64,000 nucleotides of DNA from Sphingomonas yabuuchiae (GTDB taxonomy: Bacteria; Pseudomonadota; Alphaproteobacteria; Sphingomonadales; Sphingomonadaceae). How positions within the stretch are numbered: position 1 is the first letter of the stretch; each line of letters starts with the position of its first letter. Below, piece by piece: positions 23,690-33,225 of the stretch. The stretch lies in the NCBI RefSeq assembly GCF_014199595.1, contig NZ_JACHNX010000010.1, forward strand, positions 62,001 through 126,000, in the 5' to 3' direction. Both the position numbers and the translations under genes were made by a program. The notes below the pieces were generated by a model. It ran no database searches. It had not been told where the DNA came from and was given only the letters and a program-made list of their open reading frames with translations.

Positions 23690-25576
23690 TTAAGCGAACA
23701 GCCGCGCCAGGCTGCGCTCAAGCATCAGCATCTGCCACAGCGTCCGGCCATGTTCCGCACGCCCCGCGCGGTGATCGGCCGCCAGCCGCCCCAGTTCGGT
23801 CAGGTCGAACCAGCCGGTCTCGCGCAGCAGCCCGGATTTCTCCAACCGCGCCGCCTCGTCCGCCAGCGCGCCGCGGAACCACGCGCTGATCGGCGTCACG
23901 AAGCCCATCTTGGGCCGATAGAGGATGTCGCGCGGCAGATAAGGCTCCAGCACCTTCTTCATCAGCCATTTGCCCTGCCCGCCCCGCAACCGCATCGAGA
24001 CGGGCAGGCGCGCGGCATATTCGACCAGCCGGTGATCGAGCAGCGGCTCGCGCGCTTCCAGCCCGACCGCCATCGACATGCGATCCGTCTTGGTCAGGAT
24101 ATCGCCGGGCAGCCATATCTTCATATCGGCATATTGCACCCGGTCCATCGCATCGCGTGCGGGCGCGTCGCGCATCGCGGCGATATAGCGATCCTCCGCC
24201 CGGTGCCCCCCGAGCGCCGCCTTCGCCTCGGCGGAGAACAGCCGCGCGCGCGCCTCCGGCCCCGTCACGCCGACCGCACGGGCATAGGCCTCCGCTCCGT
24301 CCATCCCCAGGGCCTGCAACGTCGTCTTGGCGCGCAGGGGACGCGGGGCCCAATCGGCCTTGGGGTAGAGGCGGCCCAGCGTCCCGAACACGTTGCGGCG
24401 GAATTCCGCCGGGAACAGGCCGCGTACCCGCTCCTCGCCCGCGTGGAAAATGTGGCGGCGATAGCCCATCAGGATTTCGTCCGCGCCGTCGCCCGCCAGC
24501 GCCACCGTGACATGCTGCCGCGCCATCTCGCACAGCCGATAGGTGGCCAGTGCCGAGGCATCGGCAAAGGGCTCGTCGAACTGCGCGACCAGCGTGTCGA
24601 TCAGCGCGAAATCGTCCGGCTGGACGACCCGCTCGGCATGGTCGGTGGCGAAGCGCTGGGCGATGATGCGGGCATGGCTGCGTTCGTCCAGGCCCGCCTC
24701 GTCGAAGCCGATGGTGCAGGTCCGCACGGCGCGCGGGGACGCCTCCGCCATCAGCGCGACCACGCCCGAGCTGTCGACGCCGCCCGACAGGAACGCGCCC
24801 AGCGGCACATCGGCGACCATGCGGCTGACCACGCCCTCGCGCATCCGGGCGATCAGCCCCTCGCCCAGTTGCGCCACCGATCCGCTTTCGCGGTTCGAGA
24901 AATCGACGTCCCACCATTGGCGCGGCCGGGGGATGGCGCGGCCACGCTCGATCAGCAGGAAATGACCGGCGGGCAGCTTGTGGACGCCTGCGACCATGCT
25001 GGCATCGTCGGGTACATAGCCAAAGGCCAGATAATCCTCGACCGCGCAGATATCGGGGCGGCGGCGGAACAGCGGATGCGCCAGCACCCCCTTCATCTCC
25101 GAGGCGAAGGCGACCGCGCCATCGGGCAGTTCGGCCCAGTGGAGCGGCTTCACCCCCAGCCGGTCACGCGCCAGGAACAGCGCCCCCGCCTTTGCGTCAT
25201 GCACGGCAAAGGCGAACATGCCGACCAACCGGTCGAGCATCGACGGACCCCAGTGTCGCCAGCCGTGCAACAGCACCTCGGTATCGCCATCGGTGTGGAA
25301 CACCGCGCCCTTGCCGCGCAATTCCTCGCGCAGCTCGCGATAATTATAGATTTCGCCGTTGAAGCAGACCGCGACCTCGCCATCCACCATCGGCTGGGGC
25401 GATCCCGCCACGTCGATGATCGACAGCCGGGCATGGGCAAAGCCGACGCCGGGCGCGGTCCAGATCCCCTGCCCGTCCGGCCCGCGATGCGCCTGCGCGC
25501 CGATCATCGCCCGCAGCCGGGCGGGATCGACCGGCTTGGGCGTGGCGGGATGAAAGAGACCGGCGATACCGCACAT
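23690..25576 (-). CDS. XrtA/PEP-CTERM system-associated glutamine amidotransferase (asparagine synthetase-like)
   Basis: 628 residues, typical of the exosortase-A-linked amidotransferase. Catalytic Cys2 ('MCGIAGLFHP') starts a class II glutaminase domain (1-~210, with 'RLSIIDVAGSPQPM' and 'CFNGEIYNYRELRE'). The synthetase domain has the PP-loop 'FLSGGVDSSGVVALMAE'. By family it uses glutamine nitrogen to amidate an acid, here perhaps a sugar in the exported polysaccharide. It is the last gene of the minus-strand XrtA operon, 6 bases after exosortase A. Confidence 0.92.
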   Translation of the reverse strand: MCGIAGLFHPATPKPVDPARLRAMIGAQAHRGPDGQGIWTAPGVGFAHARLSIIDVAGSPQPMVDGEVAVCFNGEIYNYRELREELRGKGAVFHTDGDTEVLLHGWRHWGPSMLDRLVGMFAFAVHDAKAGALFLARDRLGVKPLHWAELPDGAVAFASEMKGVLAHPLFRRRPDICAVEDYLAFGYVPDDASMVAGVHKLPAGHFLLIERGRAIPRPRQWWDVDFSNRESGSVAQLGEGLIARMREGVVSRMVADVPLGAFLSGGVDSSGVVALMAEASPRAVRTCTIGFDEAGLDERSHARIIAQRFATDHAERVVQPDDFALIDTLVAQFDEPFADASALATYRLCEMARQHVTVALAGDGADEILMGYRRHIFHAGEERVRGLFPAEFRRNVFGTLGRLYPKADWAPRPLRAKTTLQALGMDGAEAYARAVGVTGPEARARLFSAEAKAALGGHRAEDRYIAAMRDAPARDAMDRVQYADMKIWLPGDILTKTDRMSMAVGLEAREPLLDHRLVEYAARLPVSMRLRGGQGKWLMKKVLEPYLPRDILYRPKMGFVTPISAWFRGALADEAARLEKSGLLRETGWFDLTELGRLAADHRAGRAEHGRTLWQMLMLERSLARLFA

Positions 25577-25582
25577 GGGGGT

Positions 25583-27106
25583 TCAGCGCCGCCCCGTCAG
25601 GCGGTCGGCAAAGCCATCGACCGGGCCCAGCGCGCGGACGAACGCTTGAATCGCGCGGGGGTCGTCGCCCTCGCTCGACACATGCACCGCCACCGCCGTC
25701 TGGCGTTGCCCCAACAGCCGGGCCTTCATCGTTTCCAGTTTCACGCGCCGCATATCCGGGGTCAGCCTATCGCCGATCCGGTACCATGTCGCAACGTCGC
25801 GCTCGACCGACTGGCCGGTCGGCCCCGTCGTGGTCAGGCGCATGGCGTCGCCGCCCGCGATCCGGCCCAGGTCGGCAACGCGGATCCAGCGATCATCCTC
25901 GTGCAGCACGCCCGTCCCGAACGCGCCCAGCTTACCGCCCTCGCGCTGACGGGAGAAGACGCCGACCGCCAGATCGACCTGATGCCCCTGCCCGTCGCGA
26001 TAGCTGCGCAACAGCACCGCATCGGCGCCCGGATAATGGGGGCTCCACGGTGTCCCCTGCTGCGCCGGGGCCCAGCCGGGCACGTCGAGCAAGGTCATGC
26101 TGGCGGGCAGCACCGCCGCGCGCGATCCGGCAAAACCGCTCCAGCTGGGAAAGACCGCCGCGATCGCCACCACCAGCAGCGCGGCGAGCAGCGGGTCGAT
26201 ACGGTGGCGGGGCATGGCCGACAGCCGCGCCGGATCGAAGGCGGGATCATCGGGCGAACGGTCGAAGAATTGCCACCCGATCGCCAGCACCGCCGCCATG
26301 ACGATCGCAAAGAACACCCAGCCGAAAATGATATGATCAACCCCGCCCGCCACCTCGATCGAGGTCTTGTCGGCGGCGAAGATCGTCCCCCAGGCGCGCA
26401 CGCCATTGGCAAGGACCGGCACGATCAGCGACACGATCATGAAGACCGCCCGCCGCCAGGGCGAGCGGAAACACAGATTGGCGACCAAAGCGGCAAACGC
26501 CACCATGGCCAGGACGAACTTCGACCCCGAACAGGCCTCCGCCACCTCGAACCAATAGCGCCCCGCATGGATCAGCACCCCGTCGGCCGAGGCGGGAATG
26601 CCGCTCCAGTCGAGCAGCGGCATCACGATCGAGACCGTGATCTGCTGGAGCGGCTTTTCCAGCTCCGCGCCGAACGGCACCAGGAACCAGGCATAGGCGA
26701 GCGGGAACAGCATGCCCCGCGCGACCATCGGGCCGAGCAGGGTCAGGACCGCGCCCTCCAGCATCGCGACCAACCCCAGCTGGCGGACCAGCGCGACCGT
26801 GGCCGACTCGCCCAGCAGCCATAACACCCCGCCGCCCGCCACCACGAACAGTCCCGGCCACCAGGCGGCCGGGGTCAGTCGCGCCAGTTCGGCGCGCCGC
26901 TGCCAGATCAGCCAGCCGACGACCGGCCCGATGAACAGGCAATGGCCATAGGTCGTGCTGGTCCACCAGATGTCGACCAGATGCGCGACATCGGCGCGGA
27001 ACAGCAGCAACAGGGCCAGCGCCGTCCCGGCCAGCAGCGCGAGGGGATAGGTCCAGCGCCCCGGCCTCGCCCGTTCGCCCCCTTTGGCCATATCCCCGGC
27101 GGTCAC
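25583..27106 (-). CDS. xrtA: Exosortase A with fused EpsI domain
   Basis: 507 residues. About eight transmembrane helices contain the exosortase catalytic set: Cys192 in 'VAEACSGSKFVLAM', Arg237 in 'LANGVRAWGTI' and His258 in 'GVDHIIFGWVFF'. From about residue 330 the periplasmic C-terminal EpsI/DUF3485-type domain follows ('MTLLDVPGWAPAQQ'). Exosortase A cleaves the C-terminal PEP-CTERM signal of exported proteins and is thought to transfer them to a cell-surface acceptor. It overlaps the glycosyltransferase gene by 4 bases (ATGA). Confidence 0.95.
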   Translation of the reverse strand: MTAGDMAKGGERARPGRWTYPLALLAGTALALLLLFRADVAHLVDIWWTSTTYGHCLFIGPVVGWLIWQRRAELARLTPAAWWPGLFVVAGGGVLWLLGESATVALVRQLGLVAMLEGAVLTLLGPMVARGMLFPLAYAWFLVPFGAELEKPLQQITVSIVMPLLDWSGIPASADGVLIHAGRYWFEVAEACSGSKFVLAMVAFAALVANLCFRSPWRRAVFMIVSLIVPVLANGVRAWGTIFAADKTSIEVAGGVDHIIFGWVFFAIVMAAVLAIGWQFFDRSPDDPAFDPARLSAMPRHRIDPLLAALLVVAIAAVFPSWSGFAGSRAAVLPASMTLLDVPGWAPAQQGTPWSPHYPGADAVLLRSYRDGQGHQVDLAVGVFSRQREGGKLGAFGTGVLHEDDRWIRVADLGRIAGGDAMRLTTTGPTGQSVERDVATWYRIGDRLTPDMRRVKLETMKARLLGQRQTAVAVHVSSEGDDPRAIQAFVRALGPVDGFADRLTGRR

Positions 27107-28263
27107 GCGGCCATGGCCCCCAGCAATCGGTCGAGCGGCGCCAGCCGCGCCGTCCAGTCATAGCGCGCCAGCACCTGCGCGCGCGCCGCCGGATTGTCGG
27201 CGGGGCCGTTCAGCGCGGCGATGACCCGCTCGGCAAAGTCGCGGTCGTCGCCCGCCACCGCGATCGTGCCGCCATGGTCGATCCCCTCCGCCGCCGCCAC
27301 GGACGCGACGATCGGCCGGGCCATGGCCATCGCCTCCAGAAGTTTGTTCTGAATCCCCCGCGCCAGATCGAGCGGGGCGACGCAGACGGCGGCGCGCACC
27401 AGCCAGATCCGGGTGTCGGGCACTTCGCCGGTGACGATCACCGCCTCGCTTGCCAGCCGCCGGACTGCCGGGGTCGGCGCGCGGCCGACAATGGCGAAAC
27501 GCGCCGCCGGGCAGGCCGCACGGACCAACGGCAGGATATACTCGGCAAAGCGTGTCACCGCGTCGATATTGGGGCGGTAGTCCATCTGCCCAGTGAAGAC
27601 GATCAGCGGGCCGTCGGACGCCCCGGGGTCGATAGCGGCGGGGTCATAATGGCTGGCGTCGATCCCGTTCTCGACCGCAAGGACATTCCCCTGCCCCCCG
27701 CCGGAGCGGAACAGCGCGGCTTCCGCCTCGCTGACGAACAGGGTCGCGGCGACGGATTGCGCGACTTGGCGTTCGTAGCGGCCGAGCAGACGGCCCTCGC
27801 GTTTCAGAACGGACCGCATCCCCGGCTTGGCCGACTTAGCGAGGCTGGCAAACTTGACGGAATCGACATCGACCATATCCATGATCGTCGGCTCGTCCCC
27901 GCGATACTGGGCCATCTGGCCGGAAAAGATATAGGTCGCGCCGATGGGGCGGCGCGCCCGTACGTCCGCCACCGCGCGCATCATGCCGGGATGGGCGAAG
28001 GCGGTCAGCGAGATGGGTTTGCCGGTCCCCAGCGCCTGCACCGCCGCCACCGGCATCGGCTTGGTCCGGCGCAGGATATGATGGCTGGCAAGTTCGGCGC
28101 GCAGTTCGGGCGGCAGTTCCTCTTCCCCCGCCTGCTCGGCAAAGGCGCAGAGATGGACGCGCCAGTCGCGCGCCAGATGGCGCAGCACATGATAGCTGCG
28201 GATCTTGTCGCCGCGATCGGGCGGAAAGGGCGCGCGGTGCGCGAGGAACAGCAGGTCCTTCAA
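27103..28263 (-). CDS. XrtA-associated family 4-type glycosyltransferase
   Basis: 386 residues from a TTG (28263-28261) that overlaps the FemAB-like stop (TTGA); no ATG or GTG lies nearby. 'KDLLFLAHRAPFPPDRGDKI' is the usual start of the PEP-CTERM-locus sugar transferase family. The GT-B fold is shown by 'IVFTGQMDYRPNIDAV', 'FAIVGRAPTP', 'GEVPDTR' and 'IQNKLLEAMAMARPIVAS'. It should add a sugar to the lipid-linked polysaccharide on the cytoplasmic face. The nucleotide-sugar donor is unknown. Confidence 0.9.
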   Translation of the reverse strand: MKDLLFLAHRAPFPPDRGDKIRSYHVLRHLARDWRVHLCAFAEQAGEEELPPELRAELASHHILRRTKPMPVAAVQALGTGKPISLTAFAHPGMMRAVADVRARRPIGATYIFSGQMAQYRGDEPTIMDMVDVDSVKFASLAKSAKPGMRSVLKREGRLLGRYERQVAQSVAATLFVSEAEAALFRSGGGQGNVLAVENGIDASHYDPAAIDPGASDGPLIVFTGQMDYRPNIDAVTRFAEYILPLVRAACPAARFAIVGRAPTPAVRRLASEAVIVTGEVPDTRIWLVRAAVCVAPLDLARGIQNKLLEAMAMARPIVASVAAAEGIDHGGTIAVAGDDRDFAERVIAALNGPADNPAARAQVLARYDWTARLAPLDRLLGAMAA

Positions 28264-29297
28264 CCCAGGCCCCGCGCGATGGGCGGCCCGACGATCTGCG
28301 CGACACGGACCGGCAGGCGCTTCCACACCGCGATCATCAGCGCATATTTGGGGTTGAGCGGGTTGATCGCGCGCGGGCCGTGGACGCTGCGGCTGGCATA
28401 GACCAGCGTTTGCCCCTCGAACCCCCAATTCTTCTTGAACGCCGCCGCCCCCGTCCCGACCTTCGACCGGCCGAAGTCGAAGCTGTGGCAGCCGCGCTGC
28501 CGGGCGTGGCGCATCAGCGCGAAATACATCAGGTCGTTGGCGCGCAGCCCCCGTGCCGCCTGCGTTCCCCCGCCCCAATAGGGATAGACGGTGCCGCCAT
28601 GATAGAGGTTGAGCACGCTCGCCACCGCCCGCCCGCCATGGCGCACGGTCAGCACATCGGCGTCGAGCCGCGCCACCGCCTCGCGGAACAGCTTCGCCGG
28701 GAAGACGGGCGTGCCGAGATTGCGGACCGACTCGGCATAGACGCGGTAATGCTCGGCGAGCATCCGGGGATCACGGCCGGTGACGACCTCCAGATCCTGC
28801 GACAGCGCCTTGCGAAGCTCGGCCCGCTGCTTGCGAGGGATGGCCTTCATCTCGGCCTCGTCATCCGACGCAATGGAACGGACGAAGCCCAGATAGCTGT
28901 CCGCATCCGCCGTCCAGCCGTTCGGCACCGGACCGCCACGCAGCTCGACCGACTCGATGCCCTTATCTGCCGCCAAGGCCCAGGCCGCATCGGCCAGCGC
29001 CTCGACACCCTCGCCCAGCACGCCGCCATCGACGCCGAAGCCGGTCGACACCATCGCGGCGCCGAACAGGGGCGAGCGGATTTCGCTGAGCGGCAAAACG
29101 CCGACAATCGCACCGTCAGCCCCTTCGGCCACCAGATAATGCGCCGTCTGGCCGCAGCCCTTCGCCCCCGCCTTCAGCCAGCCGGTCAGGTGAAAGGGCG
29201 TCCCCTCCGCCTGTGCGCCGACAAAGGCATCGATCCGCGCGCACTCCGCCTCGCTCGCCAGATCGGCGACGCGGATCGTCGGCGCGGACGCGCTCAT
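28260..29297 (-). CDS. FemAB-related acyltransferase, XrtA/PEP-CTERM system-associated
   Basis: 345 residues from the ATG at 29295-29297, which overlaps the deacetylase stop (ATGA). The C-terminal GNAT-like domain has 'AIPRKQRAELRKAL', 'AVASVLNLYHGGTVYPYWGG', 'NDLMYFALMRHARQRGCHSF' and 'DFGRSKVGTGAAAFKKNWGF'. FemAB-like proteins transfer aminoacyl or acyl groups. In XrtA loci this one is thought to modify the polysaccharide or its precursor; the donor is unknown. Confidence 0.9.
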   Translation of the reverse strand: MSASAPTIRVADLASEAECARIDAFVGAQAEGTPFHLTGWLKAGAKGCGQTAHYLVAEGADGAIVGVLPLSEIRSPLFGAAMVSTGFGVDGGVLGEGVEALADAAWALAADKGIESVELRGGPVPNGWTADADSYLGFVRSIASDDEAEMKAIPRKQRAELRKALSQDLEVVTGRDPRMLAEHYRVYAESVRNLGTPVFPAKLFREAVARLDADVLTVRHGGRAVASVLNLYHGGTVYPYWGGGTQAARGLRANDLMYFALMRHARQRGCHSFDFGRSKVGTGAAAFKKNWGFEGQTLVYASRSVHGPRAINPLNPKYALMIAVWKRLPVRVAQIVGPPIARGLG

Positions 29298-30163
29298 GCT
29301 AGCCGCGCCGCTTCCTCGGCCGCGACCTGATCGACGCGGCCCCAGTCGTGACGACCAAGCAGCCCGCGCAGCTTGCCCGCCATCGCGCCCAAACGGCTGT
29401 AATGACGCACACGCGAGCGCAGCGGCGCATGGGCGACGCGTGGCTGGTCGGGGTCGACCTCCCAGGGGTGAAAATAGAAGATCGCGCCGTGGCGGTCGCG
29501 ATTGACCTGCCCGACCGCGATATCGGTCAACTTGGCGGGCAGCATCCGGAAGAAGCCGCCGCCGGTCGCCAGCCGTTTGCTGCCCCACTGCGCCACCGTC
29601 ACGGGCAGTTCGATCAGCCCGGAGTCCGCCAGCGGCCGCCAGGCATAGCGCGGCGATTCCGCCCAGCCATAATGGTCGTGGCGCAGCGGCGCGACGCTGG
29701 AGGAATACAGATACCCCGCCTCGGCCAGCACGGGATGCGCCCAGGGGGTACGCGTATCGATCGAGAAGCTCGGGGCGCGGTATCCGGTGACGGCCTGCCC
29801 GCCCGCATCCTCGATCGCCGCCTTGGCGCGGGCCAGATCGGCGCGGAACTGGTCGGCGGTCATGGTGAAGACGCGCTGATGGTCCCAGCCATGGCTGGCC
29901 ATCTCATGCCCCGCCGCCACGATGCGGCGGATCAGCCCGGGATGGCGATGCGCCACCCAGCCGAGCGTGAAGAAGGTCGCACGCGTGCCCGCCTCGGCGA
30001 ACAGCGACAGGACGGCGTCGGTATTGGCCTCGACCCGGCTGTCCAGCCGGTCCCAGTCGCCCTTGTCGATCGTGCGCTCGAACGCGCCGACCTGAAACCA
30101 TTCCTCGACATCGACCGACATGCCGTTGAGCGGCAAGGATTTTACTCCAAGCTCAGGCGGCAT
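29294..30163 (-). CDS. XrtA-associated polysaccharide deacetylase
   Basis: 289 residues. The NodB-homology domain begins 'GMSVDVEEWFQVGAFERTI', with the acid pair in 'SVDVEEW', metal-binding His in 'MASHGWDHQRVF' and 'GYRAPSFSI', and a C-terminal 'IFYFHPWEVDPDQPR'. It would remove N- or O-acetyl groups from the polysaccharide. There is no clear signal peptide. It overlaps the ATPase gene by 11 bases. Confidence 0.92.
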   Translation of the reverse strand: MPPELGVKSLPLNGMSVDVEEWFQVGAFERTIDKGDWDRLDSRVEANTDAVLSLFAEAGTRATFFTLGWVAHRHPGLIRRIVAAGHEMASHGWDHQRVFTMTADQFRADLARAKAAIEDAGGQAVTGYRAPSFSIDTRTPWAHPVLAEAGYLYSSSVAPLRHDHYGWAESPRYAWRPLADSGLIELPVTVAQWGSKRLATGGGFFRMLPAKLTDIAVGQVNRDRHGAIFYFHPWEVDPDQPRVAHAPLRSRVRHYSRLGAMAGKLRGLLGRHDWGRVDQVAAEEAARLA

Positions 30164-31478
30164 GGCCCCAGGCTCCCGGTCGGATCGTGGCTCCGGCTTC
30201 GCGACGGTCCTCGCCGCGATTGTCGATCTCGGACCAGTCGACCAGCAAGGTCAGGACCCGGCGCAGCGCCGCCTCCTGCTGCTCCAGCCGCGCTTCGAGT
30301 TGCGCGATGCGGCTTTCCAGCGCGGCATCGGTCGAGGGCTTGGCCGCGGGCACCGGCTCCTCCGCCGCAACGGGCGGCGGCGCGGCGGGGGTGGGCATCG
30401 GACGCAGGGAAACCGGCTCGGGTGCGGGCGGCGGGGCGACGACGCGGTGCGTGCTGCGCGGGGCCGGCTGGCTCTCGGGCATCACGCGGGTGATCGGATC
30501 GACTCGCGTCGGGGCGACCGTCGCATGACCGTTCAGGCCCAGCCCGGTGCGCAGCGTGCCCGCCGAGAATAGCGGATCGCCCAACCGCGCCGCGCTGTCG
30601 AAGATCGGGGCCACGGGCTCAGGCTCGGGCGCGATCGGCATCGGGGCCTCGCGCCCTGCGCCCATATCGGCGGCCATGTCGGCGGCGACGCTCTCGACCG
30701 TCTGGCGGCCGATCAGTTCGACACCCTCGATCGCGGCCTGCAGCAGGACACGGCCCGCCAGCACGTTCAACCGGCGCGGAACCCCGCCCGAGGCATCGTA
30801 CAGCGCGTCGAAGGCGTCGGCGGCGAAATCGGGACGGCCCGTCCAGCCCGCGACCGCCAGGCGATGCGCAATGTAATCGGGGACCTCCTCGGGCTCCATC
30901 GGATCGAGGTGATGGATAGCGATGACGCGCTGGCGCAGCTGCTCGACGGCGGCCGAGCCCAGCAGGCGTTCGCGAAATTCGGGCTGCCCGACCAGCAGGA
31001 TCTGGAGCAGCGCATGGCCGCCCGCCTGGAAGTTGGACAGCATGCGGAGTTCTTCGAGCGAGGCGAGCGGCAGCGCCTGCGCCTCGTCGACGATCAGCAG
31101 GATGCGGCGGCCCTCACGCGCCACGCCGTTCAGCGCGCGTTCGATCGCGGCGAGCAGCGCGGCCTTGGTCAGCCCCTGTGCATCGACGCCCAGTTGCCCA
31201 GCCACGACGCGCAACAGGTCCTGCGGCTCGACGGCGGTGGACACGATGTGCAGGACGCGCAGACGCTTGGTATCCAGCGTTTCGACAAGATGGCCGACCA
31301 GCGTGGTCTTGCCCGCACCGACATCGCCGGTGATGACGATAAAGCCCTCACCCTGCGCCAGCCCATAGCCCAGATAGGCCATCGCCTTGCCATGGGTCGC
31401 CGTCTGGAACCAGAAACGCGGGTCCGGCGTCAGTTGAAACGGGCGTTCGCCCAGACCGAAATGGGTCTCGTACATCAT
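30153..31478 (-). CDS. XrtA-associated AAA ATPase (ExeA-like)
   Basis: 441 residues. 'MYETHFGLGERPFQLTPDPR' is the typical ExeA-like beginning. Walker A is 'TGDVGAGKTTLVGH' (Lys57), Walker B is 'ILLIVDEAQAL', and 'LSNFQAGGHALLQILLVGQP' is a conserved sensor region. After the AAA domain (to about 275) comes a Pro-rich linker and a predicted coiled coil ('ALESRIAQLEARLEQQEAAL') near the C terminus. It is believed to power or organise envelope assembly in the locus. It lies 16 bases after the barrel gene. Confidence 0.9.
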   Translation of the reverse strand: MMYETHFGLGERPFQLTPDPRFWFQTATHGKAMAYLGYGLAQGEGFIVITGDVGAGKTTLVGHLVETLDTKRLRVLHIVSTAVEPQDLLRVVAGQLGVDAQGLTKAALLAAIERALNGVAREGRRILLIVDEAQALPLASLEELRMLSNFQAGGHALLQILLVGQPEFRERLLGSAAVEQLRQRVIAIHHLDPMEPEEVPDYIAHRLAVAGWTGRPDFAADAFDALYDASGGVPRRLNVLAGRVLLQAAIEGVELIGRQTVESVAADMAADMGAGREAPMPIAPEPEPVAPIFDSAARLGDPLFSAGTLRTGLGLNGHATVAPTRVDPITRVMPESQPAPRSTHRVVAPPPAPEPVSLRPMPTPAAPPPVAAEEPVPAAKPSTDAALESRIAQLEARLEQQEAALRRVLTLLVDWSEIDNRGEDRREAGATIRPGAWGHAA

Positions 31479-31494
31479 CGTGCCTTTCGGCCGG

Positions 31495-33225
31495 TCAGAA
31501 TTGATACCGTGCGGCGATCAGGGCCTGTGCCGACAGGGCACTGGACAGGTCGCCGACCTGGAAGTGGTACAATCCAACCGACGCGGTTGTTCCGAGCCGA
31601 CCGAAGTTGCGGTAATAGCTGGCGGTCGACCCCAGCGATACCACGTCCTCGGCCCCCGCCAACCTAGAGACGTAATAGTTAACGAAGCCATTCACGTTAA
31701 GCCCCGAATTGGGACCGAAGGCACGGCCGAGGAAAATCTGGCCGTAATAGCTGTCGTCCTGCACGCCCGAGACGATCAGGCCCGGCGCCCCGTCCGGCGC
31801 GAACAGGCGTCGGCTGGTATAGCCCAGCCCCGCCCCCAGCGTGGAGCGTCCCCGCTGATAGGACACCGCCATGTCCAGCCCGCGCGCGCGGTAGACGGCG
31901 GTCTGCACCGATTGCAGCGCGTCGTTCAGGCACCCGCCCGGCGACGCCCCCCCCGCCGAGAAGGTGCAGCCGTTGAACTGCTGCGCAAAGACGTCGCGCG
32001 TCTCGACGAAATTGGTCGGCAGGTTGGACAGCCCGTTGCGCAGCTGGCGGCCGAATGTCTGGATGCCGTCATACACCGCCGCCTGGAACACGATGTCGCG
32101 TGCTGCTTGATAGCGCGCCATGCCGGTGACGCTGAGCGAGCCGTAACGCTCGCCGACATGTGCCTCGACCGAGGTACGGCGATCGGGTCGCCAGATCACG
32201 CCCGCGTCGTAATAGACGCCGTCCGTACGATAGGCGATCCGGCGCGGCCCCGTAGGGTTGGTGATGAAGCGGCCCTGGCTGTCGACCAGCGGGCGTCCGG
32301 CGGCATCCACCTCGGGATCGCGCTGGCTCGACTCGATCCGCTCGTAACCGACACCGGCGGTCAGCGCGACATAGGGCGAAATCGGCTTCAGCACGTCGCC
32401 GCGCACGAACCAGCCCTCGTAACGCTGCGAAAGTTGCCCGGCATCGTCGCGCTCATAGGCGGCGTTGGCGGACAGGCCGACCGGCGCGATCGACCCCGGC
32501 CGCGCCGTGGCGCTGACGGTGGCGACGTGGTTCCAGCTGTCGCGGAAATAGTCGAGTCGAGGCTGATCGGCCGCCACGCTGCCCAGACCCGGCGTCTCGG
32601 CACGGGTATAACCCAGCCGGTAATTCGCACCGATCTGCACCGGCCCCGCCCGCGTGGTCAGCGAAGGCCCGGCAAAGACCGAATAGATTTGCGAGATGTT
32701 GGCGATATTGCCGACCAGCACGCCGGGCGCCTCGCCGCGAATGTCGGCGCGCGTCCGGGTCGCCAGCGCCCCCGCCTCCAGCCGCAGCTCTGGCGTGATG
32801 GCATAGGAGCCTCTCGCCAGCCCGCTATGGATATCCCCGCCCACGGCCCGGTCGCCCCAGCCGATGCGGTGTTCGTAGCGATAGCTGACCTGCCCCTGCG
32901 CCCGCGCGGTCTGCACCTCGGCATTCACGCCCGCCGCCAGCGTCGTATAGGTGACGGCATCGCCGCGTGTCAGGTCGGCAACCAGGCCTTGCCCGACCTC
33001 GACATAGGGGGCCAGATGCGCGCGGCGACGCTGCGGCACATTGGTACGCGCCCCGCGCCCATTGTCGCCCCGATCGGTGGCGGACGGCTCGGTCGAGCCA
33101 TCGCCTTGCGCGGTGGAGGCGGCACCACCCGCGACCGGCACGCCCTGAACCTGTGCGGAAAGCGCGCCCGGCCAGGCGGCCAGCACCCAGACCAGACCGA
33201 CAAGGGCGGGCCGCGTCACCGTCAC
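31495..33225 (-). CDS. XrtA-associated outer-membrane beta-barrel protein
   Basis: 576 residues from a GTG (33225-33223) overlapping the kinase stop (GTGA). A signal peptide ('RPALVGLVWVLAAWPGALSA') precedes many amphipathic strands with alternating aromatic residues, such as 'GQVSYRYEHRIGW' and 'VGANYRLGY'-like segments. The last strand 'SAQALIAARYQF' ends in Phe, the BAM recognition pattern. This is the large PEP-CTERM-locus porin-like family, a candidate secretion or attachment channel for the polysaccharide. Confidence 0.87.
   Translation of the reverse strand: MTVTRPALVGLVWVLAAWPGALSAQVQGVPVAGGAASTAQGDGSTEPSATDRGDNGRGARTNVPQRRRAHLAPYVEVGQGLVADLTRGDAVTYTTLAAGVNAEVQTARAQGQVSYRYEHRIGWGDRAVGGDIHSGLARGSYAITPELRLEAGALATRTRADIRGEAPGVLVGNIANISQIYSVFAGPSLTTRAGPVQIGANYRLGYTRAETPGLGSVAADQPRLDYFRDSWNHVATVSATARPGSIAPVGLSANAAYERDDAGQLSQRYEGWFVRGDVLKPISPYVALTAGVGYERIESSQRDPEVDAAGRPLVDSQGRFITNPTGPRRIAYRTDGVYYDAGVIWRPDRRTSVEAHVGERYGSLSVTGMARYQAARDIVFQAAVYDGIQTFGRQLRNGLSNLPTNFVETRDVFAQQFNGCTFSAGGASPGGCLNDALQSVQTAVYRARGLDMAVSYQRGRSTLGAGLGYTSRRLFAPDGAPGLIVSGVQDDSYYGQIFLGRAFGPNSGLNVNGFVNYYVSRLAGAEDVVSLGSTASYYRNFGRLGTTASVGLYHFQVGDLSSALSAQALIAARYQF

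Noticed and set aside
23681..26824. 1047-codon open frame on the plus strand opposite the XrtA amidotransferase and exosortase genes
   Set aside because: Composition is His/Arg/Gln-rich with no domain motifs; it is an antisense artefact of the high GC third-position bias.
28260..28263. Frameshift between the FemAB-like and glycosyltransferase genes
   Set aside because: A TTG start overlapping the stop gives a full-length family N terminus, and the same pattern recurs at hydrolase 2.
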